64,000 nt of DNA from Variovorax sp. IB41 (GTDB lineage Bacteria; Pseudomonadota; Gammaproteobacteria; Burkholderiales; Burkholderiaceae_C): the NCBI RefSeq assembly GCF_016405905.1, contig NZ_JAEFCB010000003.1, forward strand, positions 1-64,000. Reading direction: 5' to 3'. The first letter of the stretch is position 1. Each line of letters begins with the position of its first letter. This document shows, piece by piece, positions 33,447-42,412 of this stretch. The notes under the pieces are model-generated. The model did no database searches. It saw only the letters and a list, made by a program, of their open reading frames with translations, and was not told the origin of the DNA. The translations under genes and the position numbers were made by a program.

Positions 33447-34754
33447 ATGACGCAGCCCCCTCGCGTCGCCATCGTCGGCGCCGGCATCTCGGGACTGGCC
33501 GCAGCGCACGCCCTGCGCGACGCGGCCCGCATCACCCTCTTCGAAGCCAGTGACTACTTCGGCGGCCACGCGCACACGGCCACGATCGAGCTGCCGCGCT
33601 CCCCGAGCGATCCGACCCGCGTCGCCCACGGCGTCGACACCGGCTTCCTGGTCTACAACGACCGCACCTACCCGAACCTGATCCGCCTGTTCGCCGACCT
33701 CGGCGTCGAGACCGCGCTGTCGGAAATGTCGTTCTCCGTCCAGGCCACCCGCGACAGCGGCGGCCGGCTCGAATGGAGCGGCAACAACCTCTCCACCGTG
33801 TTCGCCCAGCGGCGCAACCTCGCCGACCCGCGCTTCCTCGGCATGTTGGCCGACCTCCTGCGCTTCAACCGCCTGACCACGCGCATCGCCCAGGCCGGCA
33901 CCGAGGGCGAACTGGCCCAGCCGCTCGGCGAGTTCCTGGCCACCCACCGCTTCGGCGCCGCCTTCCGCGACTGGTACTTCCTGCCGATGATGGGCTGCAT
34001 CTGGAGCTGCTCGACCACGCAGATGCTGGCGTTCCCGGTCGCGACCATGATCCGCTTCTGCCACAACCACGGGCTGATCCAGATCGCCAACCGGCCGCAG
34101 TGGCGCACGGTGCGCGGGGGCTCCCGCCACTACGTCGAGAAGATCGTCGCGGGCATCGAGGACAAGCGCTTGCGCACGCCGGTACGCCGCATCACCCGCA
34201 CAAGCGAAGGCGTGCTCGTCGCCACCGACGCCGGCACCGAGCGCTTCGACCACGCGATCCTGGCCACCCATTCCGACCAGTCGCTCGCCATGCTCGGCGA
34301 CGCGAGCCCCGCCGAAGCCGCCGTGCTCGGCGCGATCCGATACCAGCCGAACCACGCCGTGCTCCACACCGATGCCTCGGTGCTGCCGCAGCGCCGATCG
34401 GCCTGGGCTGCCTGGAACTACGAGCGCGCGGCCGCCGGCGAGCGCGAATCGGGCCGCGTCTGCCTGCACTACCTGCTGAACAAGCTGCAGCCGCTGCCCT
34501 GGGCGCAGCCGGTCGTCGTTTCGTTGAATCCGGTGCGCGAGATCCAGCGTAGTCAGGTCATGGCCGAATACGACTACGACCACCCGGTGCTCGACCTTGC
34601 CGCGATCCGCGCGCAAGCCGAGGTTTCCGCCCTGCAAGGCCAGCGCAACACCTGGTTCGCCGGCGCGTGGATGGGCTATGGCTTCCACGAAGACGGCCTC
34701 AAAGCCGGCCTGGCCGCCGCCGCAGGGCTCCGCGCCGCGAGGCCCGCGGCATGA
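33447..34754 (+). CDS. FAD-dependent amine-oxidase-family protein of the Cfa operon
   Basis: A 435-residue flavoprotein. The FAD-binding GxGxxG is VAIVGAGISGLAAAHALRD at residues 5-23, followed by GGHAHTATIEL and DTGFLVYNDRTYPNL, as in the NAD(P)-binding amine oxidases that accompany DUF1365 and Cfa-like genes. In related operons this enzyme is thought to act on membrane acyl chains. The ATG overlaps nothing upstream; its stop overlaps the DUF1365 start (ATGA at 34751-34754). It is the first of five coupled genes. Confidence 0.85.
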   Translation: MTQPPRVAIVGAGISGLAAAHALRDAARITLFEASDYFGGHAHTATIELPRSPSDPTRVAHGVDTGFLVYNDRTYPNLIRLFADLGVETALSEMSFSVQATRDSGGRLEWSGNNLSTVFAQRRNLADPRFLGMLADLLRFNRLTTRIAQAGTEGELAQPLGEFLATHRFGAAFRDWYFLPMMGCIWSCSTTQMLAFPVATMIRFCHNHGLIQIANRPQWRTVRGGSRHYVEKIVAGIEDKRLRTPVRRITRTSEGVLVATDAGTERFDHAILATHSDQSLAMLGDASPAEAAVLGAIRYQPNHAVLHTDASVLPQRRSAWAAWNYERAAAGERESGRVCLHYLLNKLQPLPWAQPVVVSLNPVREIQRSQVMAEYDYDHPVLDLAAIRAQAEVSALQGQRNTWFAGAWMGYGFHEDGLKAGLAAAAGLRAARPAA

Positions 34755-35554
34755 GCCAGGCGCATCCGCTTCCGCTGATGGGCTTCGGCGACGTGCGCCA
34801 CACGCGCCTGCGCCCCGCGCGCAACGCCTTCGTCTACCCGACCTATTTCCTCATGCTGCCGATGCGCACCTTGCGCGCGAACGGCAGCGACGCGCTCGCG
34901 CTCAACCGCAGGGCCGCCCTCTCCTTCCACGACATCGACCACGGCGACGGCCGCACGCCCGCGCAAGGCGGCGCGCTGGCCTGGCTCGACGACCTGCTGG
35001 CCGCCCACCAGATCCACGATGCGACCGGCGAGGCCTGGCTGCACTGCTATCCACGCGTGTTCGGCTACACCTTCAAGCCGGTGAGCTTCTGGTACTGCCA
35101 CACGGCCGAGGGCGCGTTGCGCGCCATCGTGGTCGAGGTGAACAACACCTTCGGCGAGCGCCACTGCTACCTGCTGGACCACCCGGTCTACGGCCAGGAG
35201 CTCAAGGCCACCAAGGCTTTCCACGTCTCGCCGTTCTGCCAGGTCAGCGGCGGCTACCGCTTCCGCTTCTTCGTCGATGCGGAATTCGCCCACACCGTGG
35301 TGCGCATCGACCACGACGACGCCGACGGCCCCCTGCTGCAGACCAGCGTGAGCGGCGAACTCGCACTGCTCACCGCCGCCAGCGCACGGCGCGCACTTTG
35401 GCGCTATCCCGCCATGACCTTCGGGCTCATCGCGCGCATCCACTGGCAGGCCGCCAGGCTCTGGCTCAAGCGCGTTCCCTTCGTCGCCAAGCCCGCGCCG
35501 CCCCGCCATTTCGTGTCCAGCGACCATCCGCACCAGCAGCAGGCGAACCCATGA
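34751..35554 (+). CDS. DUF1365 protein
   Basis: A 267-residue DUF1365 member, with GFGDVRHTRLRPARNAFVYPTYF at the start (the conserved R-H/P-x-N-x-F-Y region), YPRVFGYTFKPVSFWYCH in the middle and VEVNNTFGERHCYLL. It almost always sits between an FAD oxidase and a Cfa-like methyltransferase, as here, and overlaps both by four bases (ATGA). Its role is uncertain; it is thought to take part in membrane-lipid modification with them. Confidence 0.88.
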   Translation: MSQAHPLPLMGFGDVRHTRLRPARNAFVYPTYFLMLPMRTLRANGSDALALNRRAALSFHDIDHGDGRTPAQGGALAWLDDLLAAHQIHDATGEAWLHCYPRVFGYTFKPVSFWYCHTAEGALRAIVVEVNNTFGERHCYLLDHPVYGQELKATKAFHVSPFCQVSGGYRFRFFVDAEFAHTVVRIDHDDADGPLLQTSVSGELALLTAASARRALWRYPAMTFGLIARIHWQAARLWLKRVPFVAKPAPPRHFVSSDHPHQQQANP

Positions 35555-36777
35555 CCCCGACCACCACCGCCCCCCAGGTTTCGCGCTTTTCGCTGCCGCA
35601 GGACGCCCCCGGCGCCGCGCGCACGGTGCTGGGGCTGTTGCAGCGCCTCGCCCACGGCTCGCTCACGGTGCGCCTGCCCGACGATTCGGTGCGGCACTTC
35701 GGCGCCGCGCCCGGCAGCAGCAACCTCACGGCCTCGCTCACGCTGCGCAACTGGGAGGTCTGCAAGGCCGCGCTCAAATCGGGCGACATCGGCTTTGCCG
35801 AGAGCTACATCGCGGGCGACTGGACCACGCCGAACCTGGTGGAGCTCATCAAGGTGTTCATCGCCAACCGCCGCGCGATCGAGGACGTGGTCTACGGCAG
35901 CTGGTTCGGCCGCCTGGTGTACCGCGTGCGGCACCTGATGCACCGCAACAGCAAGGCCGGGAGTTCGCGCAACATCCACGCGCACTACGACCTGGGCAAC
36001 GCGTTCTACAAGCTCTGGCTCGACGAGACGATGAACTATTCGTCGGCCTGGTTCGAGGGCAACTTCGACAAGCCCATGCCCGACGCGCAACGCGCCAAGG
36101 TGCGCCGCGCGCTCGACATGGCGGGCGTGAAGCCCGGCGACCGCGTGCTGGAGATCGGCTGCGGCTGGGGCGCGCTGGCCGAGATGGCCGCCTTCGATTT
36201 CGGCGCCTCGGTGACGGGCGTGACGCTCTCCACCGAACAGCTCGCCTTCGCCCGGCAGCGCACCGCGGGCCTTTCGGCCGACCTGCGCCTGCAGGACTAC
36301 CGCGACATCGACGACGCGCCGTTCGACGCCGTCTGCTCCATCGAGATGGTCGAGGCCGTGGGCCGCGAGTACTGGCCGACGTATTTCCAGAGCGTGAGCC
36401 GCCTCCTCAAACCCGGCGGCCGCGCCTGCGTGCAGAGCATCGTGATCGACGACCAGCTCTTCGACCGCTACATCGACTCCACCGACTTCATCCAGCAGTA
36501 CATCTTCCCGGGCGGCTGCCTGCCCTGCCCGCGCGAGTTCCGGCGCGAGGCCGAGGCGGCTGGCCTCGCGGTGGTGGACGAATTCGCCTTCGGCGCCGAC
36601 TACGCCGAGACGCTGCGCCGCTGGCGCGAGCGCTTCCTGGCCGAGCGAGGTCAGATCCTGCAGCACGGTTTCGACGAGCGCTTCATGCGCATCTGGGAGT
36701 TCTATCTCGCCTACTGCGAGGCGGCGTTCTCGCAAGCCAACATCGACGTGGTGCAGTACACGCTGCAAAAGCGCTAG
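35551..36777 (+). CDS. Cyclopropane-fatty-acid-synthase-family methyltransferase
   Basis: A 408-residue SAM methyltransferase. An N-terminal lipid-binding region (about 20-130) is followed by the family motif NIHAHYDLGNAFYKLWLD, the SAM loop VLEIGCGWGALAEMA (about 195-210), YRDIDDAPFDAVCSIEMVEAVG and QQYIFPGGCLP. Members add a methylene or methyl carbon to unsaturated phospholipid chains. With the FAD oxidase, DUF1365 and a GPH-type carrier it resembles the operons tied to furan fatty acids in Rhodobacter, so methyl rather than cyclopropane chemistry is possible. Confidence 0.88.
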   Translation: MTPTTTAPQVSRFSLPQDAPGAARTVLGLLQRLAHGSLTVRLPDDSVRHFGAAPGSSNLTASLTLRNWEVCKAALKSGDIGFAESYIAGDWTTPNLVELIKVFIANRRAIEDVVYGSWFGRLVYRVRHLMHRNSKAGSSRNIHAHYDLGNAFYKLWLDETMNYSSAWFEGNFDKPMPDAQRAKVRRALDMAGVKPGDRVLEIGCGWGALAEMAAFDFGASVTGVTLSTEQLAFARQRTAGLSADLRLQDYRDIDDAPFDAVCSIEMVEAVGREYWPTYFQSVSRLLKPGGRACVQSIVIDDQLFDRYIDSTDFIQQYIFPGGCLPCPREFRREAEAAGLAVVDEFAFGADYAETLRRWRERFLAERGQILQHGFDERFMRIWEFYLAYCEAAFSQANIDVVQYTLQKR

Positions 36778-36783
36778 CCCTTC

Positions 36784-38079
36784 GTGTCCACCTTCGGACC
36801 TTTGGCCGGCGTGCGCTACGGGCTGCTCGGGCTGCCGCTCGCGTTCGTCGCGCTGCCTCTTTATGTGCTGCTGCCGAACCACTACGCGCGCGCCTTCGGC
36901 GTGCCGCTCGCCACGCTGGGCGCGGTGCTGCTGGGCGCGCGGCTGCTCGATGCGCTGATCGATCCGCTGCTCGGGCGGCTCAGCGACCGGCTGCATGCGC
37001 GTTCGGCGCAAGCGGTGCTCGGCTTCGGCGCTGTCGCCGCGGGCGTCCTGCTGCTGGGCTTCGGGCTGCTCTTCTTTCCGCAACTGCTGGTCGATCCCGC
37101 GCGCCATGGCGCACTGCTCGTGGCTGCCGCCGTGCTGCTCGCGCTGACCTACGCGGGCTACAGCATGCTGAGCATCGCGCACCAGTCGTGGGGCGCGATG
37201 CTGGGCGGCGACGCCTCGCAGCGCAGTCGCATCGTGGGCTGGCGCGAAGGCATGGGCCTCGTTGGCGTGGTGCTGGCCTCGGTCGTGCCGACGCTGGCGG
37301 GACTGCCCGCGATGGTCGCGCTGTTCGGCGTGCTGCTGGTGGTGGGATGGGTCTTCTGGACACAGGCGCCACGGCCGGTGCGCGCCGCCGCGCCGCATGC
37401 GTCGATGGACCTGCGGCTGCCGCTGCGCCGTGCGCCGTTTCGCCGCCTGCTCGCGGTGTTCGTGCTCAACGGCATCGCGAGTGCGGTGCCGGCCACGCTG
37501 GTGCTGTTCTTCGTGCAGGACCGGCTGCGCGCGCCGGCCGCGATGGAGCCCGCGTTCCTCGGCCTCTACTTCGTGGTGGCCGCCGCGTCGATTCCGGCGT
37601 GGCTGCGCATCGTGCGCCGCTGGGGGCTCGCACGCAGCTGGCTCGGCGGCATGAGCATGTCGGTGGCGGTGTTCGCATGGGCCGGCGCGATGGGCGCGGG
37701 CGATGCGGTACCGTTTCTCGTCGTCTGCGCGCTGTCGGGTTTCGCGATCGGCTCGGACCTCGTGCTGCCGAGCGCGCTGCTCGCCGGAATCATTGCCGAG
37801 GCCGGCGACCAACCGCACGCCGGCGCGTACTTCGGCTGGTGGAATTTCGCGACCAAGCTCAACCTCGCGCTGGCCGCCGGCCTCGCACTGCCGCTGCTCG
37901 GGCTGGCGGGCTACGTGCCCGGCGCGCGCGATGCGTCGGCACTGCAGGCGCTGTCGCTCGCTTACTGCCTGCTGCCCTGCGTGCTCAAGGTGATCGCGGG
38001 CGTGGCGCTGTGGGCGTTGGTGATTCGATCACCCGCTTCCGCGCCGCCCGTGCCGCTTCCGGCGAAGGCTGCACCGTGA
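36784..38079 (+). CDS. MFS transporter, GPH (glycoside-pentoside-hexuronide)-like
   Basis: A 431-residue protein with 12 predicted membrane helices, starting at GTG 36784, six bases after the methyltransferase stop. The N-terminus (YGLLGLPLAFVALPLYVLLPNHYA) and the Asp-containing loop RLLDALIDPLLGRLSD are typical of the GPH/MelB branch. The substrate is unknown. A GPH member is also found in comparable Cfa operons, so it may move a lipid precursor or product rather than a sugar. Its stop overlaps the SDR start (GTGA). Confidence 0.82.
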   Translation: MSTFGPLAGVRYGLLGLPLAFVALPLYVLLPNHYARAFGVPLATLGAVLLGARLLDALIDPLLGRLSDRLHARSAQAVLGFGAVAAGVLLLGFGLLFFPQLLVDPARHGALLVAAAVLLALTYAGYSMLSIAHQSWGAMLGGDASQRSRIVGWREGMGLVGVVLASVVPTLAGLPAMVALFGVLLVVGWVFWTQAPRPVRAAAPHASMDLRLPLRRAPFRRLLAVFVLNGIASAVPATLVLFFVQDRLRAPAAMEPAFLGLYFVVAAASIPAWLRIVRRWGLARSWLGGMSMSVAVFAWAGAMGAGDAVPFLVVCALSGFAIGSDLVLPSALLAGIIAEAGDQPHAGAYFGWWNFATKLNLALAAGLALPLLGLAGYVPGARDASALQALSLAYCLLPCVLKVIAGVALWALVIRSPASAPPVPLPAKAAP

Positions 38080-38870
38080 AGCCCTTCAATCCGCCGCTCG
38101 CCGACTGGCACGGCAAGACGGCGTGGATCGTCGGCGCCTCCTCGGGCATCGGCCGCGCGACGGCGCTGGCGCTGCTCGAAGGCGGCGCGCGGGTCGCGGT
38201 GTCGGCGCGCAACGGCGACGCACTCGAAGAACTTGCATCGCTGCACAACGACGCCGCGCTGCCGCCGCGCGTGATCGTTCTGCCGCTGGACGTGCGCGAT
38301 GCCGCCGCGGTCGCCGCGGCGTATGCACAGCTGCAGGCGATGGCCGGCACCGTCGATCTGGTGCTCTTCAACGCCGCCACCTACGGCGTGCTGCGCGCCG
38401 ACGCTTTCGCGCTCGACGAAATGCTCGCGCACCAAGAGGTCAACTACGTCGGCGCGTTGAACGTGCTGGCGGCCGTATTGCCCGGCTTCGTGGCGCGCGG
38501 CGCGGGCCACGTGTCGCTCACGGCCAGCGTCGCGGGCTTTCGCGGCCTGCCGAAAAGCCTGGCCTACGGCCCGACCAAGGCCGCGCTGACCCACCTGGCC
38601 GAGGTGCTCTACATCGACCTGCATGCGCGCGGCATCGGCGTGAGCGTGATCCAGCCGGGCTTCGTGACCACGGCGCTCACCGCGAAGAACGACTTCGCGA
38701 TGCCGGCGCTGATCACGCCTGCACAGGCGGCGGAGGCCATGCTCGACGGCTGGCGCCGCGGCGCGTTCGAGATCCACTTTCCGCGGCGCTTCACGTTCTG
38801 GATGAAGCTGATGCGGTTGCTGCCGTACCGGCTCTACTTTCCGGCGGTCGCCAGGTTCACCGGGCTCTGA
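38076..38870 (+). CDS. Short-chain dehydrogenase/reductase of the Cfa operon
   Basis: A 264-residue classical SDR beginning at GTG 38076. It has the cofactor loop VGASSGIGRATALAL, LFNAATYG (the NNAG position), Ser in LTASVAGF and the Tyr-Lys pair in LAYGPTKAAL. A C-terminal stretch (FWMKLMRLLPYRLYFPAV) is hydrophobic and basic, suggesting membrane contact, which fits a lipid substrate. It is the last gene of the operon; a bidirectional terminator follows. Confidence 0.85.
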   Translation: MKPFNPPLADWHGKTAWIVGASSGIGRATALALLEGGARVAVSARNGDALEELASLHNDAALPPRVIVLPLDVRDAAAVAAAYAQLQAMAGTVDLVLFNAATYGVLRADAFALDEMLAHQEVNYVGALNVLAAVLPGFVARGAGHVSLTASVAGFRGLPKSLAYGPTKAALTHLAEVLYIDLHARGIGVSVIQPGFVTTALTAKNDFAMPALITPAQAAEAMLDGWRRGAFEIHFPRRFTFWMKLMRLLPYRLYFPAVARFTGL

Positions 38871-38902
38871 AAAAGAAAAAGGCGCCGCGTGGCGCCTTTC
38901 TT
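38871..38902. terminator. Bidirectional terminator between SDR and GST genes
   Basis: AAGGCGCC (38879-38886) pairs with GGCGCCTT (38891-38898) around GCGT. An A-rich run lies before it (38871-38880) and TTTCTT after it, so it can stop transcription from both convergent genes. Confidence 0.88.
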
Positions 38903-38917
38903 CGGGGCTGTGCCGTC

Positions 38918-39529
38918 TCAGGGCTTCGTGTCGATGAAGCTCGGGCGCAGCATGAGCTTGTCGTAGAGCTTGGCCAGGTTGCCGTGCTCGTCGCGCCAGT
39001 CGATGTCGGGAAAGCGCAGGCTGAGCCAACCCAGCGTGCAGCCCACCGCAATGTCCGACAGGCTCAGGTGGATGCCGCTGCAAAAGGGCTTGTCGCCCAG
39101 GCCCTTGGACATGGCGGCCACGCCGTCCAGGACCTTGGTGCGCTGGCGCTCGATCCAGCTGGCGCTGCGCTCGTGGTCGTTGCGGCCGGTCCAGGTGGCC
39201 TCCAGGCGCCAGAGCACGCCGGCGTCCATGACGCCGTCGGCCAGCGCTTCCCAGGTCTTGACCTCGGCGCGCTCGCGGCCCTGCTGCGGAATGAGCTTGC
39301 CGACGGGAGAGAGGGTGTCCAGGTACTCGACGATCACGCGCGAATCGAACATCGCGTCCCCGCCTTCCATGATCAGGCAGGGCACCTTGCCCAGCGGATT
39401 GGAGTTGGAGATGGTGGTGTCGGCGGACCAGACGTCCTCGATCACGAACTGGTAGTCGAGCCGCTTCTCGGCCAGCACCACGCGCACCTTGCGCACATAG
39501 GGGCTGGCGGCGGATCCGATCAGTTTCAT
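38918..39529 (-). CDS. Glutathione S-transferase family protein
   Basis: A 203-residue GST. The N-terminal thioredoxin-like domain (about 1-80) has LIGSAASPYVRKVRVVLAEK, with Ser in place of a catalytic Tyr, and the glutathione-binding NPLGKVPCLI and DSRVIVEYLD. The helical domain follows with LSDIAVGCTLGWL. ATG 39529 matches the usual start. The substrate is unknown. It is divergent from purB across 137 bases containing an AT-rich patch (CATAATCATTTTAG near 39571-39584), likely part of the promoters. Confidence 0.88.
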   Translation of the reverse strand: MKLIGSAASPYVRKVRVVLAEKRLDYQFVIEDVWSADTTISNSNPLGKVPCLIMEGGDAMFDSRVIVEYLDTLSPVGKLIPQQGRERAEVKTWEALADGVMDAGVLWRLEATWTGRNDHERSASWIERQRTKVLDGVAAMSKGLGDKPFCSGIHLSLSDIAVGCTLGWLSLRFPDIDWRDEHGNLAKLYDKLMLRPSFIDTKP

Positions 39530-39657
39530 GAAGGCTCTCTCCCTTTGCTCTTGGCTGTATGACACTTGTTCATAATCATTTTAGGTGAACGGGAAAACCG
39601 CAGGTCCGGATCCACCCCAATGTGTCGGTACCGCCCCACGAACCGCCGGCCGCCTAA

Positions 39658-41046
<1,389 letters not shown>

Positions 41047-41186
41047 CGCGCTTGTGCATCGATCTACCAACCGCGGCGAGCGGTTGGCGCGGTCCGCACA
41101 CAGACCCCGACTTCCCAGCCAACGCACCCCGCCGCGGGCGCGCCAGCCAACAACCATGACGGGACTCCTCGAGGTCCCCGTGATTC

Positions 41187-42326
41187 ATGCTGCGCGCTCC
41201 GCTGCGACGTCTCTGGCTGAAGATCCACCGCTGGACCGGGCTCACGCTCGGCCCGATCCTGGCCCTCACGGCGCTGCTGGGCGCGGTGCTGGTGGTGTCC
41301 CGGCCGATCGATCGCCAGGTCCATTCCGATTTCTTCGTCGCGCGCACCGCGGGTGATGCCATCGCGGCCACGGCTGCGCTGCCGCTGGAGCCCCTGCGCC
41401 AGCGCATCGTGGCCGAGTTCGGCCCCGACACCAGCTTCACGCTGCGCCCACCCCACCACCCCGACGAAACGCTCTGGGTGCTGGTGCGCGGCAAGTGGGA
41501 CGGCACGCTCTACCTGGACCCGGCCACCGGCGCCGAGCAGGGCCGGCGCGGCACCGAAGAGGGCTTCTACAACCTGGCCTACAAGGTCCACAACAGCCTG
41601 CTGCTGGGCAGCACCGGCAAGGGCATCCTGGCGTTCGTGGCGCTGTCGTACCTGTTCCTCCTGGTGACGGGCCTGGTGCTGTGGTGGCCCACGCGCTGGC
41701 CGCCGTCGCTGCGCATCGTGCTGGACCGCGGATTGCTGCGCGGCCTGTTCGACCTGCACCGCACGGGCGGCGCGGTGCTGGGCCTCCTGATCGCGGTGTC
41801 GGTGGCCACGGGCGCCTACATGGCGTGGCGGCCGCTGGGCGGCTTCATCTCCGCCGCCGTGGGCCAGAAGCCGGTCAAGGCGCCGACGATCCCCAAGAGC
41901 AGCGCAAGCGGCCCGCGCATGCCGCTGGACGAACTCGTGGCCCGCGCGCAGCAGGTGTACCCAGGCCAGCCGATCGGCTACCTGCTGGTGCCCGGCAAGG
42001 CGGATCGACCGATTCGCGTGCGCTTTCGGCTGCCCGACGATCCGCACCCGAACGGCATCAGCTCCGTGTGGCTGAACCCGGTCAGTGGCGAGGTGCTCGC
42101 CGCGCGCAAGTGGCAGGAGCTGGACGCCGGCAACGGCGCGGTGGCGGTGATCTTTCCGCTGCACACGGGCGAGCTGGGCGGCGTGGCCCACCAGGTCGTC
42201 ACCGCGCTGCTGGGCCTGGCGCTCGGCGGCCTGGGCTTCAGCGGCATCTGGCTCTGGTGGCGCCGCCGCGCGATGGCCGCCGCGGCTCGCAACAACAACG
42301 CGCTGTCCAGCCGGACGACGTCCTGA
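41187..42326 (+). CDS. PepSY-domain membrane protein (iron-uptake reductase-like)
   Basis: A 379-residue PepSY_TM protein. Its four membrane segments include WLKIHRWTGLTLGPILALTALLGAVLVV near the start and the closing ALLGLALGGLGFSGIWLWW. Conserved histidines (KIHRWTG, KVHNSLL, DLHRTGGA) resemble haem or iron ligands, and PepSY-like periplasmic domains lie between segments. Such proteins are thought to reduce or release siderophore iron. It precedes the TonB-dependent receptor by 87 bases and is likely co-transcribed. Its own ribosome site is poor; a hairpin (41159-41165 with 41174-41180) covers that region. Confidence 0.85.
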   Translation: MLRAPLRRLWLKIHRWTGLTLGPILALTALLGAVLVVSRPIDRQVHSDFFVARTAGDAIAATAALPLEPLRQRIVAEFGPDTSFTLRPPHHPDETLWVLVRGKWDGTLYLDPATGAEQGRRGTEEGFYNLAYKVHNSLLLGSTGKGILAFVALSYLFLLVTGLVLWWPTRWPPSLRIVLDRGLLRGLFDLHRTGGAVLGLLIAVSVATGAYMAWRPLGGFISAAVGQKPVKAPTIPKSSASGPRMPLDELVARAQQVYPGQPIGYLLVPGKADRPIRVRFRLPDDPHPNGISSVWLNPVSGEVLAARKWQELDAGNGAVAVIFPLHTGELGGVAHQVVTALLGLALGGLGFSGIWLWWRRRAMAAAARNNNALSSRTTS

Positions 42327-42412
42327 GGCCCGAGGCCATCCTCGAACCCGAAGAAGACGCCCCACGTCCCGCGCACGGTTTTCCTGTTTTTTTCATTCCC
42401 GGAGGAGTCCCC

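Noticed and set aside
33199..33450. 83-codon plus-strand frame before the FAD oxidase
   Set aside because: It begins inside the promoter palindrome and overlaps the oxidase start in another frame; no motif.
41067..41087. Perfect CCAACCGC/GCGGTTGG hairpin after purB
   Set aside because: No T-run follows and no riboswitch consensus fits; it may aid 3' processing, but I could not call it a terminator.
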